From Erysipelotrichaceae bacterium (GTDB lineage: Bacteria > Bacillota_I > Bacilli_A > Erysipelotrichales > Erysipelotrichaceae), in the NCBI GenBank assembly GCA_003510215.1, contig DOKQ01000154.1, positions 1 through 16,830 on the forward strand: a stretch of DNA of 16,830 nucleotides. Direction: 5' to 3'. The notes under the pieces were generated by a model. The model did no database searches and was not told the origin of the DNA. It saw only the letters and a program-made list of their open reading frames with translations. Position numbers and translations under genes: made by a program. Within the stretch, counting starts at the first letter, position 1. Each line of letters begins with the position of its first letter. Of the stretch, positions 1 through 7,923 are shown piece after piece.

Positions 1-827
1 AAATCAATATTCTGAAGACCCAAAGTTCCATAGATCGGAGACATAAAGGCTTCAAGGATATTAGCACCGTGCAATCCGAAGAACCAGAATAGCGGAATTA
101 ATGTTGAAACTGCTAGAATAGCGAAGATGTTTTGACCCATCGCCATCAGAGCCGATGAGATGTTAGTTTCAAACCAAGTGAAGATACTCATACCCGCAGC
201 AACATTGAAGAAATAACCGACAACTGCCCAAACGAAGACAGCAATAAAACCAGGAATCACGGCAGAGAACCCACGAGCAACAGCTGGAGGTACAGTGTCC
301 GGCATTTTTATGACCCAGTTTTTGCGAACAATCGCAAAGTAGACTTCAGGAGTAATCAAACCAACAACCAAAGCAATGAAAATCCCTTGTGCTGCCAGAA
401 AGTTTCCAACCCAGCTTGCAACATCCGGATTATTGCGTGAAAGTGCACCTAATAGAATAAATGCTGAAACATTAATCAACCCTGTTGATAATGTATCTTT
501 GTTTTCTACTGCTGCACGATTGTAACCCAATGAGAATACAAGTGCTAATGCTAAAATTGAAAATGTACCACTTTCCATCAAACTGAACAATGGAGCCACA
601 TTTGAGTTAGCCCAAACGATGAATGGATGTTCTCCTCCGATGTAACCAGCCAATAGTGACCAAGGGACAAAGAAGACGTTGTTTAATAAGACTGCGAATG
701 CACCGACTAAAACTAAAGGCATTAACCCGGCAAATGCGTCACGAATCGCAACCAAATGCTTCTGACCACCAATTTTTGCCGCAATTGGAACAAATTTCTC
801 TTCCAAAATAACTAAAATTCCTTGCAT
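1..827 (-). CDS. PTS sugar transporter subunit IIC, cellobiose/lactose family (partial, 3' end outside window)
   Basis: Membrane channel subunit of a phosphotransferase system that takes up and phosphorylates a beta-glucoside such as cellobiose, working with separate IIA and IIB proteins that are not in the window. I translated it by hand from the ATG at 827-825; 275 codons are present, about two thirds of a usual 430-450 residue IIC, and the C-terminus runs off the left edge. Family signs are a short amphipathic N-terminus (MQGILVILEEKFVPIAAKIG), several hydrophobic segments, the MPDTVPPAVARGFSAVIPG stretch typical of this IIC family, and WFFGLHGANIL near the visible end. The start is fixed by AGGAGGAT six bases upstream. 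It diverges from the GH4 6-phospho-beta-glucosidase, which suggests that this PTS supplies that enzyme. The family is clear; the exact substrate is inferred. Confidence 0.88.
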   Translation of the reverse strand, partial: MQGILVILEEKFVPIAAKIGGQKHLVAIRDAFAGLMPLVLVGAFAVLLNNVFFVPWSLLAGYIGGEHPFIVWANSNVAPLFSLMESGTFSILALALVFSLGYNRAAVENKDTLSTGLINVSAFILLGALSRNNPDVASWVGNFLAAQGIFIALVVGLITPEVYFAIVRKNWVIKMPDTVPPAVARGFSAVIPGFIAVFVWAVVGYFFNVAAGMSIFTWFETNISSALMAMGQNIFAILAVSTLIPLFWFFGLHGANILEAFMSPIYGTLGLQNID

Positions 828-861
828 AATATCCTCCTGTTTCTTTCCTTTTAGCATTATT

Positions 862-882
862 TCACTTGGAGCTCTCAAGTGA
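862..882 (-). repeat. Stem-loop in the 5' leader of the PTS IIC mRNA
   Basis: Perfect 7-bp inverted repeat TCACTTG / CAAGTGA with a 7-base loop, located about 35 bases before the IIC start codon, inside the predicted leader. There is no U-tract next to it, so it does not look like a terminator. Its role is unknown; it may affect mRNA stability or bind a protein. Confidence 0.4.
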
Positions 883-900
883 TCGTGAAAGTTCTGAATA

Positions 901-914
901 TGGAATCGCTTACA
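901..914. promoter_or_regulatory. CcpA-binding cre site
   Basis: TGGAATCGCTTACA with A at 900 matches every fixed position of the relaxed cre consensus WTGNAANCGNWNNCW; read on the minus strand it is TGTAAGCGATTCCA. It lies about 55-70 bases downstream of the predicted PTS IIC start site, where CcpA usually acts as a roadblock, and about 200 bp upstream of the GH4 gene. This predicts glucose repression of the PTS gene. CcpA itself is not in the window. Confidence 0.7.
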
Positions 915-934
915 TCCACCTTCAAAAATATGGA

Positions 935-960
935 TACCAATATTTATATATTTATTGGTA
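935..960. promoter_or_regulatory. Dyad operator in the PTS IIC / GH4 divergent spacer
   Basis: Perfect 8-bp inverted repeat TACCAATA (935-942) and TATTGGTA (953-960) with a 10-bp AT-only centre. It begins about 9 bases downstream of the predicted minus-strand start site, so a bound repressor would block the PTS promoter. It probably serves a local sugar-responsive repressor whose gene is not in the window. The dyad could also form a hairpin in the leader RNA. Confidence 0.5.
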
Positions 961-975
961 CCTCTTTCATTTATG

Positions 976-1004
976 ATTATATCTATTAATTTTATGTTTG
1001 TAAA
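976..1004 (-). promoter_or_regulatory. Sigma-A type promoter for the PTS IIC gene
   Basis: On the minus strand, TTTACA (1004-999) is separated by 17 bases from a consensus TATAAT (981-976). The expected start site is near 969, giving a leader of about 140 nt that contains the dyad operator, the cre site and the 862-882 stem-loop. Confidence 0.65.
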
Positions 1005-1065
1005 CCCTGATTTAACATATTTGTAACATTCTTTTTAATTTATGCCTATAAATTATTCATTAAAG

Positions 1066-1094
1066 TAGTTTTCATACGAAGCGTTTGTTATAAT
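1066..1094 (+). promoter_or_regulatory. Extended -10 promoter for the GH4 phospho-beta-glucosidase gene
   Basis: TGTTATAAT (TG at 1086-1087, TATAAT at 1089-1094) is a perfect extended -10. At 17-bp spacing the -35 box would be TAGTTT, a poor match, as is usual for extended -10 promoters. The start site would be near 1101, leaving a very short leader that is little more than the ribosome binding site. Confidence 0.5.
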
Positions 1095-1114
1095 AAAACA
1101 AAAAGGAGGATATC

Positions 1115-2455
1115 ATGAACAAGCAACTAAAAATTGTCACTATCGGAGGTGGATCCAGTTACACACCGGAACTCATTGAAGGATTTATTAAACGTAAGGA
1201 TATACTACCAATCAAAGAAATTTGGCTGGTCGATGTCGAAGAAGGTAAGGAAAAACTGGAAATTATTACAGCTCTGGCCAAACGAATGGTTAAAAAAGCC
1301 GGATTGGATATTCAGATCTATGCCACACTGAATCGGAAAGAAGCACTCAAAGATGCCGACTTTATTACAACTCAATTTCGAGTGGGATCACTCGATGCAC
1401 GCGTATTGGACGAGATGATTCCTGCCAAGTATGGCATTTTGGGACAAGAGACCAACGGACCTGGTGGACTGTTCAAAGCATTTAGAACGATTCCAGTCAT
1501 CTTAGACATTATCGAAGATGCCAAAGAACTTGCACCCAACGCATGGATTGTTAATTTTGCCAATCCAGCTGGACTACTTACAGAAGCTGTCTTAAGATAC
1601 AGTGGCTGGGAACGATTTATTGGTGTATGCAATCTTCCTTTTGGCATGGAAATGGGTGTTGCTAACATGCTTGATGTAGAAAAATCACGAATCAGAATTG
1701 ATTTTGCAGGTTTAAATCACATGGTCTTTGGTACAGATGTCTATCTGGATGGCCAAAGTATCAAAGATGAAGTCATGGACAAGATGATTAAGCAAAGTAG
1801 TTCAATCAATATGAAAAATGTACACGATCTTCCATGGAGTCCTGAATTTCTTGCCGGAATGAATGTAATCCCCTGTTCCTATCATCGGTATTACTTCCAA
1901 AAAGATCAGATGCTAGATCATCAGAATGAAGAGCTAAAAGAAGGTACAAGCCGTGGCACGATTGTTAAGGGAGTCGAAGAAGAACTTTTCAAAAAGTATG
2001 TGGATGTAACCCTGGACGTCAAACCACCTGAGCTACAGTTACGCGGTGGAGCTTATTACAGTGATGCGGCATGCAACCTTATTGCTTCCATTGTCAACGA
2101 CACCAAAGATATTCAAGTCGTAAATACACGCAATCGTGGAGCCATTGACTCTTTGCGCTATGATGAAGCAGTCGAGGTATCATGTGTTATCACAAAAGAA
2201 GGTCCTCGACCCATTTCAACCAAACCGCTTCCTGCCGCTGCTGAAGGTATAATCCAGCAAATCAAAGCATTTGAGAAGCAGGCAGCAAAAGCAGCGATCA
2301 GCGGAAAATACGAAGATGCACTGGTTGCCATGGTGATCAACCCACTGGTTCAAAGTGAAAAACTAGGGAAACTCATTCTTGACGAAATGCTTGTGGCTCA
2401 CAAAGCCCATCTTCCACAATTTAAAGCAGTCATCGATGATATTGAAAAAAAATAA
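1115..2455 (+). CDS. 6-phospho-beta-glucosidase, glycoside hydrolase family 4
   Basis: Cytoplasmic enzyme that hydrolyses PTS-phosphorylated beta-glucosides (for example cellobiose-6-phosphate) to glucose-6-phosphate and an aglycone or glucose. GH4 enzymes use NAD+ and Mn2+ in a redox-assisted mechanism. The 446 residues are full length for the family. Visible marks are the N-terminal nucleotide-binding loop GGGSSYTPEL (residues 11-20), NFANPAG (147-153), the Cys-Asn pair at 172-173 in GVCNLPFGM and His202 in LNHMVFG, the family's metal and substrate ligands, and the C-terminal region with LRGGAYYSDAA. The start has AGGAGG five bases upstream. It is divergent from a PTS IIC gene that probably delivers its substrate, and it ends at a strong terminator. 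The wording of the motifs favours the 6-phospho-beta-glucosidase (LicH/CelF-like) branch over alpha-glucosidase, but specificity is inferred. Confidence 0.93.
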   Translation: MNKQLKIVTIGGGSSYTPELIEGFIKRKDILPIKEIWLVDVEEGKEKLEIITALAKRMVKKAGLDIQIYATLNRKEALKDADFITTQFRVGSLDARVLDEMIPAKYGILGQETNGPGGLFKAFRTIPVILDIIEDAKELAPNAWIVNFANPAGLLTEAVLRYSGWERFIGVCNLPFGMEMGVANMLDVEKSRIRIDFAGLNHMVFGTDVYLDGQSIKDEVMDKMIKQSSSINMKNVHDLPWSPEFLAGMNVIPCSYHRYYFQKDQMLDHQNEELKEGTSRGTIVKGVEEELFKKYVDVTLDVKPPELQLRGGAYYSDAACNLIASIVNDTKDIQVVNTRNRGAIDSLRYDEAVEVSCVITKEGPRPISTKPLPAAAEGIIQQIKAFEKQAAKAAISGKYEDALVAMVINPLVQSEKLGKLILDEMLVAHKAHLPQFKAVIDDIEKK

Positions 2456-2468
2456 CGAATGTAAAGAT

Positions 2469-2498
2469 AACAAAAAACCGGGAAACCGGTTTTTTGTT
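2469..2498. terminator. Bidirectional intrinsic terminator after the GH4 gene
   Basis: A 13-bp perfect stem (AACAAAAAACCGG / CCGGTTTTTTGTT) with a GAAA loop on the plus strand, 13 bases after the GH4 stop codon. A-tract and T-tract flank the GC core on both sides, so it should stop transcription in both directions. On the minus strand it would end the small RNA proposed upstream of it. Confidence 0.85.
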
Positions 2499-2592
2499 TA
2501 TGTGAATCTCACCCAATGTTACTTGCGGCTGAAGCCGTGTCCCCACACACTCCCGATTTCCCATGTATCTCTTTCAAGACAAACACATTATA
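2470..2592 (-). ncRNA. Candidate small RNA of unknown family with its own promoter
   Basis: On the minus strand, TGCTATAAT (2595-2587) is a perfect extended -10 box with no clear -35. A transcript starting near 2580 would run about 110 nt and end in the strong bidirectional terminator at 2498-2469. It contains three hairpins in series: GUGU/ACAC (2550-2537), CGGC-UUCA-GCCG (2537-2526) and GUGA-GAU-UCAC (2512-2502). The 2500-2580 stretch is richer in G and C than the AT-rich spacer around it. There is no credible ORF: a frame beginning at ATG 2564 reads straight through the terminator. I looked for SRP, 6S, tmRNA and common riboswitch signatures and recognised none. Nothing is encoded directly downstream on the same strand, so it is not a leader. 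Confidence 0.4.
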
Positions 2593-2598
2593 GCATAT

Positions 2599-2785
2599 AA
2601 AAAAACAAATAGAATAATTTATTCTCACTTTTTTGCACATTTTACGGTAAAAATGCGAATATTTAGTGTTTCATATGATTAACTAACTACTTGTATGCAT
2701 TTTGCCATATGTTATGCATACTATATAGATATTCTAGTCATCAATCATTATGTTTTTCGCTAATTTGATGAATAATTTATTCACA
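2599..2785. other. AT-rich spacer downstream of the EamA gene, with small dyads
   Basis: No coding sequence seen. It holds a perfect 8-bp inverted repeat GTATGCAT (2693-2700) / ATGCATAC (2714-2721) with a 13-bp centre and no following U-tract, and two copies of GAATAATTTATTC (2612-2624 and 2770-2782), each itself almost a dyad. No clear terminator for the upstream minus-strand operon is visible; the nearest candidate is the weak AT-rich dyad at 2611-2625, followed on the minus strand by a T-rich run. Confidence 0.4.
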
Positions 2786-3628
2786 TTACACCTGTTTTAA
2801 CCGAAGTCCAACAAACGAACTTCCAAGAATGAGAATCCCACCAAACATCTGAACCAAACTTAACGGCTCAAACGCAATAAAATACGCAAAAATAATGGAA
2901 AATAAGGGATCAAGATAGGTTACCTGAGCAATCGTTGCCGCATTAAACACTTTATAACTATCGAAATACCAAATATACGCAATACCTGTATGAACCACTC
3001 CCAAAAGGATCAACGAAATAACCGAGTTGATTGAACCCAGTGATTCTCTTTGAAATAAAACCAGAGGTAATAAAACCAGTCCGGCGAAAACAAGCTGAAC
3101 AAAAGCGACAGAAACCCCTGGAAAGTCAACCGAGTACTTTCGGTTGATTAAAACGATGACAGCATACATAAACCCGGACAACGTAGCCACAAATAACCCA
3201 AGACCTTCAGAGTCAGGTAAGCTTAGCGACTGAAAGACAATCATAATCATCCCAACAAAAGAAACCAAGATGGTCACCCATTGAATCCATCGATTCTTCG
3301 CTTTTAATACCCAAGGAGATAACAGCATGACGTACATTGGACACAAATTGTAAAGCAACGTAACATTGGCAACACTGGTTAACCGAAATCCCACAAAAAA
3401 CAGTACCCAGGCACCACCAATCAGAACACCACTCACAGCCATCGGAATCATTTGCTTGACCCACAAGGATGCAAGCGTCACTTTCTGCCGTTTCATGGCA
3501 AAAAGTAGAATGGGCAAAGCAAACATAGCTCGATAAAATGACATCGCCACGGAGGAAAGCTCAATGGATCTTGAAAAAACACCCAGACTCCCCCACAAGG
3601 CCATCACGATTACCAGTTTAATCTTCAT
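2786..3628 (-). CDS. EamA/DMT-family transporter
   Basis: Polytopic inner-membrane protein of the drug/metabolite transporter superfamily, about 280 residues with roughly ten hydrophobic segments in two EamA repeats. The first begins with the classic VIVMALWGSLGVFSR and the second follows LFVATLSGFMYAVIVLINRKYS. YLDPLFSIIFAYFIAFEPLS and the final GGILILGSSFVGL are typical of the second repeat. Substrate is unknown; family members export amino acids, sugars or metabolites. I chose ATG 3628 because GAGGA lies 8 bases upstream and the protein then starts MKIKLV directly before the first membrane segment. TTG 3649 and ATG 3646 are also possible, with AGGTGG upstream. The start overlaps the end of rmuC by 11 bases, so it is translationally coupled as the last gene of the sbcD operon. 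Confidence 0.85.
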   Translation of the reverse strand: MKIKLVIVMALWGSLGVFSRSIELSSVAMSFYRAMFALPILLFAMKRQKVTLASLWVKQMIPMAVSGVLIGGAWVLFFVGFRLTSVANVTLLYNLCPMYVMLLSPWVLKAKNRWIQWVTILVSFVGMIMIVFQSLSLPDSEGLGLFVATLSGFMYAVIVLINRKYSVDFPGVSVAFVQLVFAGLVLLPLVLFQRESLGSINSVISLILLGVVHTGIAYIWYFDSYKVFNAATIAQVTYLDPLFSIIFAYFIAFEPLSLVQMFGGILILGSSFVGLRLKQV

Positions 3629-4826
3629 ACAAGACTTCCTCAGCATCAAATGATTCCACCTGATGATCCAATAACTGCACCTGATTTAACTTTCGTGAAA
3701 TCACCCGTGTCCGCTTGCTCGCATCATCCATGACAGAACTTGCTTCCTGCAGTTTCTTTTGTGTCTTTTCAATAATCAACTTAAACTTCGTAAACTCCGT
3801 TTTGATGGTAGCTAGAAGCTCCCATACTTCACTTGTACGTTTTTCAATTGCTAAAGTTCTGAATCCCATCTGAAGACTGCTTAAAAATGCCACAAGATTG
3901 CTTGGACCCACAACTGAGATTTTGTATTTGTTTAAAAGCACATCAAAAAGCTCAGGCGACTGGATGATCTGAGCATAAATCCCTTCAACCGGAACAAACA
4001 TGATCGCAAAATCAGTAGTATGCGGAGGTTGAATGTATTTCAATGAAATATCCTGAGCACACTTTTTAACCACCGACTCAAACCGTTTTTTCGCAGCAGC
4101 CACATCCTCCTGTTGCTCCAGCGCATCAAGATATCGCTGATAATCTTCCACCGGAAACTTCGAATCGATGGGAAGTAATACGGGAATATCCTGCTGACCA
4201 GGAAGTAAAATGGCCACTTCCACTCTTTGTGATCCATTGGGGATTACAGGCGCATTTAATATATATTGTGATGGAGCAAGGACCTGCTCTAAGATCGACA
4301 TTAACTGAAGCTCTCCAAGAATACCCCGCGACTTCACATTGGTCAATACTTTTTTTAGGTCACCCACCCCTGTTGCCAAATTCTGCATTTCTCCCAATCC
4401 CTGTTGGACACGGTCCAACCGATCACTGATTGAAGCAAACGACTCATTAAATCGTGAGGTAACCGACTGTTGGAGCTTTTCATCCACCACAACACGCATC
4501 TCTTCGAGTTTCTTCTCATTGCTTGACGCCATCACTTCCATCGACTGACTCATCGAATGAATCAGGCGATCAAACTTGTCTGCCTGAAGCAACTGATTTT
4601 CATGGACACTTTTTGAAACCATTAACTGAAACGTTGATAACTGATTGTGAGTTTCCATACGATTTTCCTTTAATAAGGTAGAAACTTCACCTTTAAAACT
4701 CCGTTCCTGCTGAATCATGGATTCAATCAGGATGGTCTGACGCGACACCTTAGCAAAAAGCCAGATGACAATGACACCTAATAATACGCAAATGACCGCA
4801 ATTGCGAGGATGATATATTCTTGCAT
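3618..4826 (-). CDS. rmuC: DNA recombination protein RmuC homologue
   Basis: RmuC proteins limit recombination at inverted repeats and have a nuclease-like core fold; their biochemical activity is still poorly defined. The 402 residues show an N-terminal membrane anchor (about residues 4-25), a long helical/coiled-coil stretch to about residue 160, then the RmuC domain. Within that domain I see SRGILGELQL, LPIDSKFP (218-225), DFAIMFVPVEGIYAQ and VVGPSNLVAFLSSLQMGFR, all strong family signatures. The start ATG has AAGGTG six to seven bases upstream. The gene begins 10 bases after the sbcC stop codon and its end overlaps the EamA start. Placement with sbcDC suits a shared role in handling hairpins and palindromes. 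Confidence 0.92.
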   Translation of the reverse strand: MQEYIILAIAVICVLLGVIVIWLFAKVSRQTILIESMIQQERSFKGEVSTLLKENRMETHNQLSTFQLMVSKSVHENQLLQADKFDRLIHSMSQSMEVMASSNEKKLEEMRVVVDEKLQQSVTSRFNESFASISDRLDRVQQGLGEMQNLATGVGDLKKVLTNVKSRGILGELQLMSILEQVLAPSQYILNAPVIPNGSQRVEVAILLPGQQDIPVLLPIDSKFPVEDYQRYLDALEQQEDVAAAKKRFESVVKKCAQDISLKYIQPPHTTDFAIMFVPVEGIYAQIIQSPELFDVLLNKYKISVVGPSNLVAFLSSLQMGFRTLAIEKRTSEVWELLATIKTEFTKFKLIIEKTQKKLQEASSVMDDASKRTRVISRKLNQVQLLDHQVESFDAEEVLYED

Positions 4827-4836
4827 ATTACACCTT

Positions 4837-7800
4837 CTATCCCGTAACTATTCGGATACGACTTCCGATATCCAACTTCTCAATCATTACTTTCGTGTCA
4901 ATCTGCTCTTTTAAAGCAGATACATGGGAGATAATCCCAATAATTTTATCATCATAGCGAAGATCAATCAACGTCTTCAGTGCCTGATCCAAAGATTCCG
5001 GATCTAAAGAACCAAAACCCTCATCAATAAACAATGTGTTCATATGGATACCACCGGCACTATTGACAATCACATCACTACACCCAAGAGCCAAGGACAA
5101 TGCTGCTTTGAATGATTCACCTCCGGAAAGGGTCTTGATATCTCGGGCTTTCCCACTCATTGTGTCAAAAACATCCAAATCCAAACCACGCTGTGCAGCT
5201 CCTTTTAGATCTGTCTCTTTGGTTAACAGACGATATCGACCATCCGTCATTTTGGTTAATCGGGCATTGGCAGCGACAATAATTGATTGAAAATAATGAA
5301 TGAGAACAAATCGTTCAAATGAAATCCGCTTGGCATTCTTCCCGCTGGCCATATCTCTTAGATGTTCCAGTTGACGAAGATACTCTGACTCTTTTTTCAA
5401 CTTTCGGTTATTGACAGTCAGTCGTTGAATCATGGATTCATTAAGTGAAACCACATGTTTACTTGAGGTCACAAACGCACTGTGTTGCTTGACCTGTGCT
5501 TCCAACACATCAAAAGCACTTTTTACCTCGTCGTAATCAAATACATCCACACCTTCAAGCTGACTTTTTAGTCCTTCAATGACATGTTTCAACACAGTCC
5601 ATTCCTTCTGATACTGCTGCACTTGCAACTGATAGCTGTGCAATGCCTCTCGCTCAACTTTAGCCGATAAAAACTGATGCACACTGTCAAAATTGTGTTC
5701 AACCAAGGTTGAATGCAGTTGTTTTTCAAGCATCTCTTTTGAAATATATAGGTCCTTTATAGACTCCTTGAGGGTGGCAAGTGATCCACTTACGGATGAT
5801 TGCTGTAGCTCGATGGCTTGTTTTTCACGATGCAACTCTTCAAATTGATCAGTCAGTTGTTTTACTCGTGATGTCAAATTACGTTGACTTTCCATCAGTT
5901 GTTCCATTGAACCGATGTCCTTTGGCCAAACAATATCCAAAGATTCAATGAGTTTCTGATTTGAAATGATGGACGTTTGAATTGTTTGCATCTTATCTTT
6001 TAATGACGTAATTTCATCACTAAGATTTTTGCTCAATTCACTTAGTTCAATGACTTCCTTTTTCGCTTGAGCAATCGAATCAAACTGCTTTTTCACACTC
6101 GCTAATTGCGACAAGATATCTGCTTGCATATCTTTAAGTTGATGCAACTTCTGATTCACCTCATCCAGGCAGTTCAGATTTGAATCACAGACGAAACCCA
6201 TAGACTCGATTTGTGATTGCTTCGCATCCATCGTAGACTGTACCAAAACTAAGTGCGCATGCTTTTTCTTCATGACATCTTCTTTCAATTTACATTCATC
6301 CGCTAGGCTTTGAAGCATCTGTTCGCTGATGTGATGTTCTGTTAACTCTGCTTTCTGCGGATGATCAAGAGAACCACACACAGGACAGGGTGTATTTTCC
6401 TGAAGTGACTGAGCCAACTCACCGACCGTGGACTGATAGAACTGTGACTGTGTATTGGCAAGATGAATCTGTGCTTGCCTTACGTCCTCATCTGCCAGAA
6501 GAAACGATTGCTTCAGTTCTTTTTCCTGTTCAACAAGCTCACAAAGAGACTTAGTCAAGGTTCGTATTGCTTGCCAGTCTTTGATTGACTGTTCAACTTT
6601 CGACTCATCTAGGCGAAGCTGTGATTGTGTAGATAGCCAGTCATGTTCCTGCTGGATAACCTCTTGTTTGCTAATTAACTTTTGTGCGATGTCAGTGATT
6701 TCCTGCTGCTTCTTTGAAATCTGAATCTCCTGAGCTTTTTTCTGATTTATCCAAGTATCAATTTCGAGCTGATAGCGATGCTTTCGTGCAAGTTTATCAA
6801 GAAGTAAGTTATTTGAGTTGATCTGATGCTGCAAACTGTCAAGATGCTGATACGATGATTGAAACTGCTCATACCTCAACGTGAAATCAGCCATTATTTC
6901 AGCTAATTGCTCAGCTTCTGTCTCTGATTTTACTATCGCCTGATGTGTTTGTTTGATACGCTGCTCATTGATTTGAGTTGCCTGATAATCCGCAAGGCAC
7001 ATGTGATACCGCTGACCCGCTTCAATCAGTTCTTTCTTATGATCCATCTCACTTTGTTGTTTTGAAAGCTGCTCAAACTGAGATACTTTCAGATGCAACT
7101 CCTCTTTCATCTCCTTTTGCCTCTTTTTGGTATCCACAAGATCTCGATCTTCTCGGATGCGTTTTTCCATGACCTCCAATTGCTCAACAGCCTCTTCTAA
7201 TTCATGCTGATATATCTGCTGATTCTCCTTCAAAAAATCCATCAGATTGTCGGGGTGCATAGAAGAAACATCCGGGATGTCTTTTTTGGGGTGAAATTTA
7301 AATCCGTCAACTATCGTTTGTGATTGTGTCTGATAGCGCTCAACATCTTTGCGAATACCCTTCGCTTTTTCAGATAGATAATCAGTCATTTGCTTGAAGG
7401 ATATCGTATTAAATATCTTGCGGAAAATTTCTTCCTTTTCCTTGCTGTTGGCAAAAATCAGTCTGGTAAACTCTCCCTGGGCAATCATCACAATTTGACG
7501 AAACTGATTTTCGTCCAGGCCAATCATCTGATCCACCTTCTCTTTCACTTCAGATACCCCTGATATTTCCACCCCATCCACAAACATCGACACTGTATGT
7601 GCCCTTGGAGTTTTCAACCCCTCTTTGAAGTAACGAGGTGACCGCTGAATCCGAATGATTTTCCCTGCATATTCAAACGTGTAGGAAACATAGGTGTCCA
7701 AACTGTCAGGTGCAAAGTCACTTCGAAAGTTGTCTGATGAACGGGTTGATCCACTTGCTGTACCATAAAGCGCAAAACTGATGGCATCAAAAAGTGTGGT

Positions 7801-7923
7801 CTTTCCTGACCCTGTTGGGCCGGTAATGAGGAACAGGCCGTCCTGATGGACTCGATCAAAATCAAGTATGGTTTTTTCAATGTAAGGGCCAAAGGCCTGC
7901 ATAGTTAGTTCAATGGGCTTCAT
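4837..7923 (-). CDS. sbcC: Exonuclease SbcC, ATPase subunit of SbcCD
   Basis: Large SMC/Rad50-like ATPase that, with SbcD, cuts DNA hairpins and processes protein-blocked or broken ends. The 1028 residues match the family length. Domains in order: N-terminal ATPase half with Walker A GPTGSGKT (35-42); a coiled-coil arm; the zinc hook CPVC (Cys513, Cys516); the returning coiled-coil arm; and the C-terminal ATPase half with signature LSGGES (932-937), Walker B LFIDE (964-968) and D-loop SLD (972-974). All key residues are present, so it should be active. The start overlaps the end of sbcD by 14 bases. The Shine-Dalgarno match is weak, so translation is probably coupled to sbcD. Confidence 0.96.
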   Translation of the reverse strand: MKPIELTMQAFGPYIEKTILDFDRVHQDGLFLITGPTGSGKTTLFDAISFALYGTASGSTRSSDNFRSDFAPDSLDTYVSYTFEYAGKIIRIQRSPRYFKEGLKTPRAHTVSMFVDGVEISGVSEVKEKVDQMIGLDENQFRQIVMIAQGEFTRLIFANSKEKEEIFRKIFNTISFKQMTDYLSEKAKGIRKDVERYQTQSQTIVDGFKFHPKKDIPDVSSMHPDNLMDFLKENQQIYQHELEEAVEQLEVMEKRIREDRDLVDTKKRQKEMKEELHLKVSQFEQLSKQQSEMDHKKELIEAGQRYHMCLADYQATQINEQRIKQTHQAIVKSETEAEQLAEIMADFTLRYEQFQSSYQHLDSLQHQINSNNLLLDKLARKHRYQLEIDTWINQKKAQEIQISKKQQEITDIAQKLISKQEVIQQEHDWLSTQSQLRLDESKVEQSIKDWQAIRTLTKSLCELVEQEKELKQSFLLADEDVRQAQIHLANTQSQFYQSTVGELAQSLQENTPCPVCGSLDHPQKAELTEHHISEQMLQSLADECKLKEDVMKKKHAHLVLVQSTMDAKQSQIESMGFVCDSNLNCLDEVNQKLHQLKDMQADILSQLASVKKQFDSIAQAKKEVIELSELSKNLSDEITSLKDKMQTIQTSIISNQKLIESLDIVWPKDIGSMEQLMESQRNLTSRVKQLTDQFEELHREKQAIELQQSSVSGSLATLKESIKDLYISKEMLEKQLHSTLVEHNFDSVHQFLSAKVEREALHSYQLQVQQYQKEWTVLKHVIEGLKSQLEGVDVFDYDEVKSAFDVLEAQVKQHSAFVTSSKHVVSLNESMIQRLTVNNRKLKKESEYLRQLEHLRDMASGKNAKRISFERFVLIHYFQSIIVAANARLTKMTDGRYRLLTKETDLKGAAQRGLDLDVFDTMSGKARDIKTLSGGESFKAALSLALGCSDVIVNSAGGIHMNTLFIDEGFGSLDPESLDQALKTLIDLRYDDKIIGIISHVSALKEQIDTKVMIEKLDIGSRIRIVTG

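Noticed and set aside
1073..1089. A cre-like sequence around GAAGCGTTTG in the GH4 promoter
   Set aside because: It misses three of the fixed cre positions (T, G and the 3' C), whereas the site at 901-914 matches fully.
2460..2564. A short minus-strand ORF starting at ATG 2564 inside the candidate small RNA
   Set aside because: It has only a weak AAAGAG upstream, reads straight through the terminator stem into the GH4 antisense strand, and has no protein-like composition.
2379..2600. A 73-residue plus-strand open frame across the GH4 end and terminator
   Set aside because: It overlaps the GH4 gene in another frame, passes through a strong terminator and has no family resemblance.
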